From contig NW_025064892.1 of the NCBI RefSeq assembly GCF_019112545.1, positions 186,001 through 250,000 of the forward strand: 64,000 bases of DNA, written 5' to 3'. A model generated the notes under the pieces. That model was given only the letters and a program-made list of their open reading frames with translations. It was not told where the DNA came from and made no database searches. Below, one piece after another: positions 22,917-33,226 of the stretch. Made by a program: the position numbers and the translations under genes. Origin of the DNA: Guyanagaster necrorhizus (Eukaryota > Basidiomycota > Agaricomycetes > Agaricales > Physalacriaceae). Numbering within the stretch: position 1 is the stretch's first letter; each line of letters begins with the position of its first letter.

Positions 22917-23475
22917 AACGACGGTATCCTTTATGAGCAGGCTGATTCCTCGAGGGTCAAAGAGTGTATATATGCCTTCCTGGAGTCCCGTAGGAGTTCC
23001 CGCCGAAATTCCGGACTAGTGGCCGTAGGCAAAGATCCGGGATATAGATGAGAAGATTGACGATGACATGGATCCGATAAGATCTATCCGCTATACCGAT
23101 ACCCTCTGATCCAGATCAGAATCAAACATTATGCAAGCTGAAAAAAGCCGAACACTGTTGAACAGTGACGGACCAATAGCAATCATAGTACCAATAATAC
23201 AGAAATCGCACAAGACATGAATGTTAAGTGCGAAATAAGAATGAACTTGGATTCTCATGCGTTGGGCTTGCGTGAATGCCTTCCGTTTGTCTGCCCATTG
23301 TGGCATGGAGATTGCATGCCCCGGCCTTTGCAATGCTGGCCGCGGTTCTTTTTTCATTTTCTTAACCATAGTGAGAGCTTCCGGAAGTTAGCGATTGGGA
23401 ATATGTAACAAGCTTTTTGTAGAAGCCAGCATCTTCAGCATTTGGGAAACCAGCAAAACTCACCTACGAGGTATT
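22917..23475. other. Intergenic region
   Basis: This 559-bp stretch is upstream of the DUF3445 gene and downstream of the ferredoxin reductase gene. A 92-codon minus-strand open frame (23091-23369) has no motif, and I treat it as chance. Nothing else is seen. Confidence 0.5.
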
Positions 23476-24951
23476 CTAAGTCGTCCGTCCTAAGAGCTCT
23501 CTCGCCTCTTGCCATCCCATCCTCGTCCTCTCTTTTCCAAGTGATTCGCCTCTACTAATCTCCTCTTGGTCTATCTTCTTCCAATCTTCATAACCCACCA
23601 CACTTCCGGCTGCAGCATCAATCTCAGGGGGTGGATTTGTCGGATGGGGGTTTGGGTTCATCAAAGACACTCCTTCACTGGCATCCCCGTGGTCTAGATC
23701 ACTCAAAATTGTATCAGCGACGGCATAAGCGTCCATCATGGTGGCTGCCAAGACGCCTTTGGCTCCCATCGATGCCCAACCAGACGCGTACATGTTCTTC
23801 AAAACGCTCCCACTAACCAGATCTTTGCCTCCGGGTAGGTCTGGGACGATAACGCGTCCAGCCTCGGTGCGCAGGTGCCCGAGAGACGAATCGTGGAAAG
23901 GAGATGAAGAATCATCCGCGTGGAAACCCAGGGAGGTAATTACAAGGTCTGTAGATAACCTGGATGTCTCCCCCGTTGGAATAGCACGACGCGGATTAGC
24001 TGGATCGATAGTGGTATGCGCCAGTGATAATTCAGCGGGCCCAAGTGGGTCTTCGGACGCTAAGCCGACTGGAGACCGGAAGAACTCGAGGGACCAGGTC
24101 TTCTTGGTCGATCCATACGGATTTTTGGAGCCCTTCTGCATAAGTTGTATGCTTCTGCTTTGCGCTCGAGAAACCTCCTTTCCCGTGGGGACCACAAGAA
24201 GCTCTGGAGGTATGGGTGCCATAGACGCGTCTCGGATATTCATCATCTCGCGGAGCTCCTTAGTAGTGAAGGCAGCATCAAAAGGCCCTCTGCGCGCGAC
24301 AATAGATACGTGCTCGATGGTTGAACGTTCGAGGACCGACATGACGCTCTCGGGCACGTCATACGGTCGTAACATATCTGGAGGCGTGAGCAACATCCGT
24401 GCAACATCTAGTGACACGTTGCCGTTTCCTATGAGAGTCACATGCTTCAAACGTTCCAGGGGAGGTACAGCAGGTAAGGATGGATGTTGTGTGTACCAGT
24501 GTACGACGTTAAGAGCTGGGATGCAGTGCGAGGACGGTGGTAGAGCAGGGTGAAGAGTAGGGAGTGGGCATCCAGAGGCGAAGAGAAGGTGAGTGTAGTT
24601 AGCGTACAGTGACGACAACGGAAGCTGGACAGCATGTTGAATGACGTTCATTTGCTCTGACTGGTGCTGGATATTCACGTTTCCAAAGAAACGAAAACGT
24701 GGATCAGTGGCCGTGTGGTCGAACTTGTGAGTGCAATTCTATTGGACATGTAAATAATTGGTTCGGAAAGCAAGAAATATACAAACTTTGACTTCCGGAT
24801 GATCTGGAGCTACGCCGTATCTGACCAATCCATGAGGTGCCCAAAGACGGTCGAATACATGGATTCTGTGCGCGTCCTGCGGCAGACGAGAGAGCAGCCT
24901 TGAGGCGACATAAAAGGCAGACGCGCCGCCCCCAACTATAGCAAGTTTCAT
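23476..24951 (-). CDS. ARH1: NADPH:adrenodoxin (ferredoxin) oxidoreductase, mitochondrial
   Basis: Arh1 passes electrons from NADPH to mitochondrial ferredoxin for Fe-S cluster, haem A and coenzyme Q synthesis. Exon 1 runs from the ATG at 24951 to 24787 and gives the FAD-binding MKLAIVGGGASAFYVASRLL, then HVFDRLWAPHGLVRYGVAPD and HPEVK. One intron, 24724-24786, joins to FDHTATDPRFRFFGNVNI. Exon 2 contains YTHLLFASGC, ALNVVHWYTQHP, the NADP-binding VTLIGNGNVSLDVARMLL, SIVARRGPFDAAFTTKELRE, FFRSPVG, TDLVITSLGF and NMYASGWASMGAKGVLAATM. No clear mitochondrial presequence is visible from this start; an in-frame extension to 24990 adds only 13 residues. Length (about 455 aa) fits the family. Confidence 0.88.
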
Positions 24952-25094
24952 GGTACAGCGTAAATTCACCTCAACATTTTCGGACAACACGACTCAGTAA
25001 AAAGTGATGATGATAGTGGGTGGGAGTATGAGTCATCAAGATCGGGGTTGATTCCCTTTCTAAGTCTCTGTTTATTTATAAACGGAACATAAAG

Positions 25095-25496
25095 CTAAAA
25101 TAATGTTTTCCCTACAAATACTTTAATGGCCGCATACGTGGTCATCATGTCGATGCCGGACAATGAAACTTGCTCGAGATTTACGAAAGACTCTATGACG
25201 GCGGACAGTGTGTCGTCAACGGATATCCACGGCGATTCTGACTCTGGGAATCTCTGGGGAGAGGGTCCGACTAGGCGCAGCTTGTACACCAGAGGAATGA
25301 TATCTGGCGATGCCTACGTCAAGGACAGGAATCTACTAGACGATAGATTTAGTCCCAATTCCACTCGAGATCGCTGAAGAAAACAACGCCCAGCAAGCGC
25401 ACAAGATTTCAAGGCCTTTGGTTCATCCTTGAGATAATCGATGAAGAGGTCGACAATGTCCTGCACCACGGTGGTGGCGGTCATCGTGACAGACAT
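25095..25496 (-). pseudogene. Truncated F-box/LRR-type gene relic
   Basis: From the minus-strand ATG at 25496 the frame reads MSVTMTATTVVQDIVDLFID, YLKDEPKALKSCALAGRCFL and LNLSSSRFLSLT, then a TAG. The same frame continues ASPDIIPLVYKLRLVGPSPQ, then SVIESFVNLEQVSLSG-like text to a TAG at 25095. The opening matches the N-terminal F-box-like module of agaric F-box/LRR proteins (DLxIDxLxDEPxxLxxCALxxRxxLxxSR). The usual 400-500 residues are lacking. The internal stop and short length point to a decayed copy, although a short intron at the stop cannot be excluded. Confidence 0.55.
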
Positions 25497-26031
25497 AAAA
25501 GAAAGTCCCATGTGTTGCAAGCAGTTCTGTATCAAAAACGGCATAGATTCCCAACAGCACCGACTCTGAAATGAAGGGCCTGAACGTGTTATTTAAAAGG
25601 CGTCGCATATGTAGCATCTACTGTGCTTCGCTACACACCATACGATAACTATAGCCGATCACCATAGCCTTTAAATATGAGATGGCCGGAATTTGTTGAA
25701 TATGCCTCGAAACGAAGGCTTTTTGAGGGGCGCCGACCATGAGCGGGACCGTAGCAAAAAACTGAACATATGAGATGCAAATGACAAGAACTCGGTCAGC
25801 TATTGGACCCTTTCCTGGAACGCATATGTTTCACTAGTCACTTGGCATAAGAAAATACGATATACACTAGCATGTTCCGTTCCGTTATAGGAGAAAGTGG
25901 TGTGTGTGTGTGTTATTAACATCGAATCAGTATAGATATCTGAAAGATTGGACCCTCTCCCGTTCGTCTTGTGCTGTTACATTCACCAAGCTATTAAGAA
26001 AGGCCCGTCAATACACTGGGGTATCACGCAA
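25497..26031. other. Intergenic region with a short GT microsatellite
   Basis: There is no supported gene. A short (GT)n tract of about six to seven units lies at 25899-25913. Confidence 0.5.
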
Positions 26032-28315
26032 TCACTCGGATAAAACGTACTCTGCACTTTGCTCAATGACTTTGGCACTCGCATCGAAAGCTTCTGCCTC
26101 TCCTTTCTCGATCTTTTTATTCAGTGAGATCAAGTATTGGCGGTACACTGTCAATGTCTAAGTAACCTTGGATTGGATGTTCATAAACAGGCACACTCAC
26201 CAAATCCAATGGACAAACTCAATACGAGAAGACATATCTCGGTGGTAAACGATTGCCAGTACTTAGAGCCCCACTTGGAAGGCCATAGATAAGACGTGGG
26301 AATCTAGACATCCAACACCTTAGGATGACGTTATAGAAGATGAAGTTTCTCAGTGTACTTGACCGATGTTGGCAAATCCGTTGACAAAAGCGATAGATGC
26401 TGCCCTCTTCACAGGCGGTCGGGGGATGGATGTACTAATCCAACCGAGCAAAATGATACCACCTTCAAAGAATGGGTCTGTGACAATGCGGACGCTTGAC
26501 GGCGAATTGTACTTGCCACTGAAACCCATGCACATCCCAAAAAGAGAGACATATCTTCCGGCCACCGTTTTCGCTGTTTGCAAGCCTCAGCACCACCAAC
26601 TGACGTGAAACACAATGCATCCACGAACCTGAAAGGGCGACAATATATCCCAGAAGCGCAAACCCATAACTGAGCGCAATGTGTCCGAACTTCTCGCCCG
26701 TCCGGTCCGAGTGCCATGAATTTGCAAGCGCAAATAAAGTGGCGAAAGCCCAAGGAGGAAAGGTGAGCAACAACGTGATGGTAGTGGAAAACCCGAGTGT
26801 AGCGGTGATGGTTGGGAGGTACTGACTGAACGACAGGCCCATGATATATGTGAAATACATAAATCTGAAAAGATTCACATCAGCACATTGTACAACGGCG
26901 GGCGGAGGAAATCTACGCACGCCAGTCCCCAAACTTTGACGTCGGTTATGGCCTGCAGGAGACCATGGAAAACGCCAGAGCCGGAGCGTTCTTCCTCATC
27001 GGGATTATCCACGATCCCAACGTCCTTTACGAGACGGCCCTGTGCGATCAAGCGCTCTCGCTCAGAGAGGGACTTGGTCCTGGAACATTGTCAGCAATGA
27101 AAATTTCTCCCTGGAAACCAACAAGGAGGTCACGTTGAGGGGTAGTCGGCCAAGACGAAGGGAATCAGGCAACCGAACGCGACGGTAATGGTCCCTTCGA
27201 TAATAAAGAGCTGCGAACACCGTCAGCCGAACCAAGCGCAGTAGGTTTTTGCTGGAGGTTAACGTACCCATCGCCATCCCCGAATACCCCTGGTACCTTC
27301 CATTCCACCAAGAATTCCTGCGGCAAGTAGTCCACCTAGACCTTGGGCCAGCATGTTCCCGGCGTTCAGACTAAACGATCATTTTTTAGTAACTGAAAAA
27401 AGATACGGTGAACCACGCGACTGACAAAGCAATTCTAAACCCGATCTCTTTGCGAGTGTACCATCTCGAGAGGTAGTATACAGACGCGGGATAGAAAGCA
27501 GCCTCTGGAATCCCTATTAATAGAACCGACGGGTCCAAAGACGCGATACGCACCGACAAATCCGAGAAAGAACCGACAAACGACAAGGTGCGAGAAGTCG
27601 TGGCAGAGCTGGAAAGAAGGTACATAAATCCGGCCTGCTCTAGAGCCATGTACGCACGGATGTCAAGGCAGAGATTCCTCCCCAAAGAATGACAACCGCC
27701 GAGATGAAGAGACGAGGATATGGGATGGTGTTCATAACTAGATTCGAGGGAACTTGCATCTGGAATGACCGTTAGGTTAGGGCAGGGTGATCCCGTGGCA
27801 ACAAGAGGATTGTGAACGTACAAAAATGTATCCCGCGAATAAGACGGAAAGGGTTGTCGCGTATTGAGTATCATTAAGATGGAGATCACTCTGCAGGCCT
27901 TTCAGACGAGCATTAGCTAGATTCCCTCGCTATAAAAGGTTGTCAGGAGTGCATCCTCGCTTTCGACAAAACCTCACGTCCTAAGCACTCCATTAACGGA
28001 CATTCACGAAGTTACCACCCTGTACTACTCACAATGAAGTTTAGAATGAAGAGCTAAATAGCCGTTGCACGGAAAAGGTCAGTTTCACGACTGCGGGCCG
28101 AAAAAGGGGGACGTACGATGACCAGCGCAGGCTAGAAGAAGCAACTGGTGAGTTCAGATTGAACAACAGTAACGCTGCCTTACCATGCACCGAAAATCTA
28201 TCTTTCGTACGAGCCTTCGTTCCTCAGCTTCAGTCCATTGTTGAGCTCTTCGTTCGGCCACATCGGAGTCACCGCCCGTAATCTTGGAGTCTTTGGTATC
28301 AGAGTGAATTGACAT
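26032..28315 (-). CDS. MFS permease, anion:cation symporter (Dal5/Tna1-like) family
   Basis: This fungal family imports organic anions such as allantoate, nicotinate, pantothenate and sugar acids through a 12-TM fold. The start is the ATG at 28315; the N-terminus reads MSIHSDTKDSKITGGDSDVA and then EERRLVRKIDFRCM. Visible core motifs are LNDTQYATTLSVLFAGYIFV (TM2), VPSNLVMNTIPYPRLFISAV, then GIPEAAFYPASVYYLSRWYT and RKEIGFRIAL, which is the family signature loop. Next are GMEGTRGIRGWRWLFIIEGT, LPTITATLGFSTTITLLLTF and PVKRAASIAFVNGFANIGQ. The tail YRQYLISLNKKIEKGEAEAF ends at the TGA at 26032-26034. About ten short introns interrupt it, so exon edges are approximate. It is divergent from the aldolase gene (269 bp between starts), which suggests shared control. 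Confidence 0.83.
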
Positions 28316-28584
28316 GGTAGACGGAGGCAAAAATACCTGGCCTAGTCGATCATTTATCTCTCAGGCGTGGTAACTTGATTTGGAGCCCTGTCCGGCACAA
28401 AGCATGTGCCTTTGAAATTTTTGCGATCGACCGTCATTCTTGATCGGGCCTGATAAGATATGGGAAGTCACGGAAGGATCTCGCGTTAAACCGGGTCCTT
28501 CTTCCGCGGATACTGTCAATGCTTCTTGCCGGTCTGGCTTTTATTTAAAGACAGGATGTGGGGAATCACTGTACGCTACGGAAC
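28316..28584. promoter_or_regulatory. Divergent promoter of the MFS permease and the aldolase
   Basis: 269 bp separate the two divergent ATGs, so both promoters lie here. It contains a CCGCGG palindrome at 28504-28509, a core also found in the monooxygenase and dehydrogenase promoters of this neighbourhood, and a TTTATTTAAA run near 28540. Regulation by the nearby Zn2Cys6 protein is inference. Confidence 0.45.
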
Positions 28585-29798
28585 ATGTCGTACTCATCGA
28601 TTCCTGCCCCATCTGTCGCCACCGCGAAAGATGAGCGTTTGGGACTACATAAAGTCATGGCAGATGCCGCGCAAAGCAACCCTCGGAAACCTGTCGTAGG
28701 CAAGTGCTCTCCCACAGAAGTTTTTTTATTCCTTATCGGATAATTATTGTAGGATCATGGCTAATGCTTCCCGGAGCCTCTCTCGCACGAATGACTGCTC
28801 AGATGGGCTATGATGCAAGTCAAGAACCCTCTTGGCTGTAGTGCAATATCTCTGACGGTGACTATAGTTCGTATTGGTCGACTGCGAGCACGGGGACATA
28901 GCAGATGCTGCGATGCATGCGTCGGTTGGTGCCATTGCAGCCCAGGGAGTCTCTCCCATTGTCCGCATACCGGCTCCTGAAAATTGGCTCGTGAAACGCA
29001 CGTTGGACACTGGGGGTGAGCCTATCGCTTCTTGTCTATTATTTCTTGCCAATAATAACATTTGTTTGTGTAGCACATGGAATACTCTGTCCCATGATGT
29101 CCACCGTTGAAGATGCGCGCGCTCTAGTATCTTACGCAAAATTCCCAGCTCTCAAGGACAAACGGACAGCGGAAATGGTATCGGGCGTGAGAGGTGTAGG
29201 CTCACCGTTCGCTCCGGCTGTTTTTGGAATGGGCATGGGCGAGTATGTTGCCACCGCTAACAGGAACACATTCATTGCCGTCCAAATAGAGACAGTAGAA
29301 GGCCTAAACAACTGTGAAGAAATAGCCAAAGTTGATGGCGTAGGTTGGTGGCTCTTGCGAATTTAGAATGTCCTTACATTCTGACTGGCGAGAACTTCCG
29401 ATTAGATATGCTTTTCATTGGGTATGCTTCCCATCACCCTGAGAGACTGACTGACTGACGCCGCCCATTTTCAGGCCTAATGATCTTGCTTCATCAATGG
29501 GATACCCACCACTAGAGCATCCGAATATACCTGAGGTTCAAGAAGCCATCAAGCGTGTTTTGGGTGCTGCTAAGGCAGCCGGGAAGTATGCTGGTATGTT
29601 CTGTACAGCGGCGGAACAAGTGCAGGCCAGATTTGAACAAGGCTGTAAGCGGCATCAAATGACTGATTCTCAATTAGAGAAAAGCATCAATCTGACTTGT
29701 TTTGCACAGTTGATTTAATGAATTTGGGCGCTGATGTTATTGCGCTAGGCGTGTGGAATGCCGTTGAATTAGGAAAGCTGAAGAATATTCGATCGTAG
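28585..29798 (+). CDS. HpcH/HpaI family aldolase (2-keto-3-deoxy sugar acid aldolase type)
   Basis: These class II, metal-dependent aldolases cleave 2-keto-3-deoxy or 4-hydroxy-2-oxo acids to pyruvate plus an aldehyde. The start is the ATG at 28585 (MSYSSIPAPSVATAKDERLG). Spliced exons give KPVVGSWLMLPGASLARMTA, then FVLVDCEHGDIADAAMH, GVSPIVRIPAPENWLVKRTL, AHGILCPMMSTVEDARALV and GVRGVGSPFAPAVFGM. The metal-ligand regions are VQIETVEGL (Glu) and MLFIGPNDLASSMG (Asp). The C-terminus is MNLGADVIALGVWNAVELG. Two of the introns, 28700-28752 and 28815-28867, are GC-AG with the consensus donor GCAAGT. Length and motif order are normal. Substrate is unproven; fungal relatives include the L-rhamnose pathway aldolase. 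Confidence 0.88.
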
Positions 29799-31425
29799 AC
29801 TCCAATAATACCATTCGCATATGCATAGAATCCCCTCTCCTCTGCCAAAATCAAGCATATGAGGAAATCTCCCTCCTAGTAAATATACTTGGTGAGCAGG
29901 AGCAACTGAAACTACGTAGGAAAGAGAGGCATTCCGAATTTTTTTCTTTGATGCTGAATGAGCCCTACTTGCAAAACAGCTGTGCAAATACACTGTTGCG
30001 TGACGAGATTCTCATTTATGCCATTAGTATTTCTATAGGATATCCTTTTCTACGTAGATCTTCCAGTGGTGGTGAGATGTAGCTTTGGTTAATAAAGGGA
30101 AGGTACATGCAAAATATGTCCAGCCACAAAGATACGGTCCCTTGAGCCCACCAGATGCGGTCTGCGGAATTATGACAAGAATAACGTCCGTGATTCTACT
30201 AAGGCACTGACACAATCGATCACCTGGGACATCCATAGTGCCTAACATGGGTATTTCTAGATATCTGTATACCTGTAGACGAATTCATTTTCAAATGTAC
30301 TCATAACAGAACCGGCAGTTCCGCCTGCAGGCAATTACTTGAATAGTAAGGCCGCGTCTAAGACGAACAATACCCACCGACATACGACCCGAACCGACCG
30401 TTCGTGAGACAGTCTCAAGAATCGTAGAGTCGACTGGTTCCTGGTGAGTAGACGTGAGTATCTGAAGGGAATATATACGGTCATCGGGCAACTCACACAA
30501 GGACGAAATTCTCCCGAAAAGCGCGGCCAGTCTGTTGTCTCACGGGCAATCAGAAGTCTGACCAGATAACTGAATAGTACCAGTGCTTGACTCACGGTAG
30601 TTGCGTGGATGAGTGAGTTAATTGCGAATCGAAGCATATACTCACGAGAACGATATCACCGGTACTGGGATACTCTTGACAGCCTTGCTAGTTGAAACCT
30701 GGTGTATTTTTTTTCCTGTACCAAACGTCGGGTTCAGTCCATCAAAATAGATCACTCAATGTTAATGACATATTCCCTACCTTCTGTCAAAGAACTACAA
30801 CATACGGAGCGGATCTCTAACTGCGAAGGAGGGTGCTTATGGAACATACCGGGGCTTCGTTCGAGTCAGCCATTCGTGGAAGGGACTCGGAAGGTGATAG
30901 GTGTCGCGCCGCACTAGAAATTCCAAGAGGATACAGACAAGACATGATCTTTGCAGATAGCCTTCAAAAGGCCGAAAGGACTTGCAGGATAGCGGACTGA
31001 CGGAAGAGTGTGTAATCATGATGAGAGTAAACGAGTTCATAGGGCTGGCCCGTGACAGAGGACCTGCCCTTCAAGCCGCTCAATGGCAACATTCCAAGAA
31101 TACTCCTTCCTCAACCAACGGCTGACTGGTATTCAGGCATACTCTCCCCTTGATATTAGTTGGCAAAGACGGCGGGCAGGAACGCACAAGTGAACAGAAA
31201 GGAAACCGTGACAACTTGCGTTTTCGCCACGCAATAGTCACATGATGTGTCGGCCGCACCATATCAAGCCAAGGCCGCGGATGAGCCGCGGCCGAGTACC
31301 GCTTCCCACCAAGATGCAGAACGCGTTTGTATCCTATCAAGAGTTAGATCGTGTACTTTGTACTTAAGAGCAGGCGATAGTTATGGGACGCTCACTCCAT
31401 TGCTTCGATCCGTGGAATATTTCTA
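29799..31425. other. 1.6-kb region without a supported gene
   Basis: Short open frames exist on both strands. On the minus strand at 30340-30690 a few frames next to GT-AG-like sites look weakly hydrophobic (LRFAINSLIHATT, LVLFSYLVRLLIARETTD), as a decayed membrane-protein gene might, but no continuous model can be built. The last 150 bp is the monooxygenase promoter and carries the palindrome described separately. Confidence 0.4.
31273..31293. promoter_or_regulatory. Perfect 8-5-8 inverted repeat, CGG-N5-CCG core
   Basis: Arms GGCCGCGG and CCGCGGCC flank the 5-base spacer ATGAG, 133 bp upstream of the monooxygenase ATG. Inverted CGG triplets at fixed spacing are the classical target of dimeric Zn2Cys6 activators, and such a gene lies next door (33227-37012). 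The palindrome is seen directly; its use by that protein is inference. Confidence 0.5.
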
Positions 31426-33145
31426 ATGGCCTCTTCCTTGAACCCCAACTTCAAGCAGCTCCATATTGCGGTTGTTGGCGGCGGCTTGGCCGGTCTTTCC
31501 GCTGCTGTCGCGCTCCGTCGTGCCGGTCACTTGGGTGAGTATTTACCTGTCTTGTGAACGTGTTTAGTCTCATATTAAGCAACAGTTAACATTTACGAAC
31601 GGCGCGACTTTAACGTTGAAGTCGGAGCTTCCATCTCCTGTGCCGCTAATGGCACTCAATGGCTACGGGAATGGGACGTCGATATTGCTGACATGAAACC
31701 TGTTGTCCTGGTAAATAAACGTCTCCATCACCATCTCTCTGTGAGAGTTACTGTCTAATTTTCCAGATGAAACTCGTCATGCACGACTGGGATACCGGTA
31801 AGATCCTCAATCAGTACAACCTTGACAACTACGAGAAAGAATGGGGCAACGTCTATAACATGTTTCATCGTCAGGACATGCACGCCACCCTCCTCAAGAC
31901 CGCCACTTCCTCCGAAGGAAAAGGCACTCCTGCCACCGTTGTCATCGACCACATGTGAGTACTCTTTTCTAGAGTTGCTTTCAAAATATTAATATATTAC
32001 GTAGTTGTCAGTCCGTTGATCCAGAGAAGGGTACTGTTACTTTCACCAATGGCCGGACCATCTCTGCAGACCTTATTATTGGGGCTGATGGTATCAGGGT
32101 ATGTCTAACTGATCTCTCCCTATCGATGCTTATCCCTCCAACGAAAAGTCGGTTGTACGCGGGCAAATTGGCATTGTTCCCCAGATGAAATCTGGACCTC
32201 AAACCTGTTATCGCTGCAATGTCTTGACGTCTGATGTCAAGAAGTTTGGCTTGGTCGATTACTCATATGAGCCTGCCATGTAAGCCGACCTTCTGATATT
32301 TGCGGCAACTCGGCCTTATTTTATTGCCCCTCCAGCCACTACTGGGGCGGAATGGAGGGCAAAAACCGGCGTTCCAAGTTCTACAAGATTGTCATGTCAC
32401 CCTGCTCCGGCTATGAAATCGTCTCGTTTTACTGTGAGATCTCCAAAAGTTTTCAAGTTGTTATTCATTGTCAATCTCTCCAGGTTTCATGCCAACCGAA
32501 ATGACCAAGCACTTCGAGGAGGGATTCCTGTTCGAAGAAGCTCCCATTGAAGATATCCTCATCGGACGATATGATGAGTTGGATCCGGACTGCGTTGCAC
32601 TTCTCAAGCACTCTATTGACCGGATGCCTTGGCGACTGTATAAACACGAGCCCTACCCCGTGCGTTCCCTCTTTATCCTCCTGTCACGCCTTGCCCACTC
32701 GATGTCGACAGAACTGGTATAAGCACCGCGCCTGCATTCTCGGTGACGCCGCCCATCCCATGATGCCCCACCAATCTCAAGGTGCCTGCATGGCCATCGA
32801 GGATGCCGCCTCCCTGGGTATTATTTTCTCCGACAAGTACGACTTTACCAACGACATCGAGGCTGGCTTGGCTATGTACCAGACTATCCGCAAGCCTCGC
32901 GGCACCCGTGTCCAGGATGCCTCGTGGCGAGCGACCTTGAACATCAACGAGCGTATCGGATTTACCAGTCTCACCGCACCAGAAGCCGAGTTGGCTGCTG
33001 CCGCTGACAAGCTGACTAGTGAGCTTCAATCTTTCTTCCTAACGAGCATTCCTGACCTGGGTTAGTTAATGAAATGAACAGTTACAAGATGCACGATCAC
33101 GTCGCAGCGGAAGTGACCAAACTATCTGCGCCTGCTCAAGTTTAA
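31426..33145 (+). CDS. FAD-dependent aromatic-ring monooxygenase (salicylate hydroxylase-like)
   Basis: This belongs to the class A flavoprotein monooxygenases, which hydroxylate aromatic or related acids with NAD(P)H and O2. The start is the ATG at 31426. Exon 1 holds the dinucleotide-binding VVGGGLAGLSAAVALRRAGH. After an intron comes VNIYERRDFNVEVGASISC. Further exons give MFHRQDMHATLLKTA, ISADLIIGADGIR (DG motif region), VDYSYEPA, HYWGGMEGKNRRSKFYKIV and MPWRLYKHEPY. The FAD ribityl-binding motif is CILGDAAHPMMPHQSQGA, followed by ACMAIEDAASLG. The final intron (GTGAGC donor) leads to INEMNSYKMHDHVAAEVTKL and the TAA at 33143-33145. About 430-440 aa, seven or more introns. Its stop is 82 bp from the convergent Zn2Cys6 gene. 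Substrate unknown. Confidence 0.87.
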
Positions 33146-33226
33146 TGAATCCAGTTTTAGAATTATTTACATTAGATAGCGCATGACACTGTATATACAA
33201 TAGACCAAAGGTAACTAACTATTCTG

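Noticed and set aside
29447..29459. ACTG tandem units
   Set aside because: Only three units inside an aldolase intron; too short to be a meaningful repeat.
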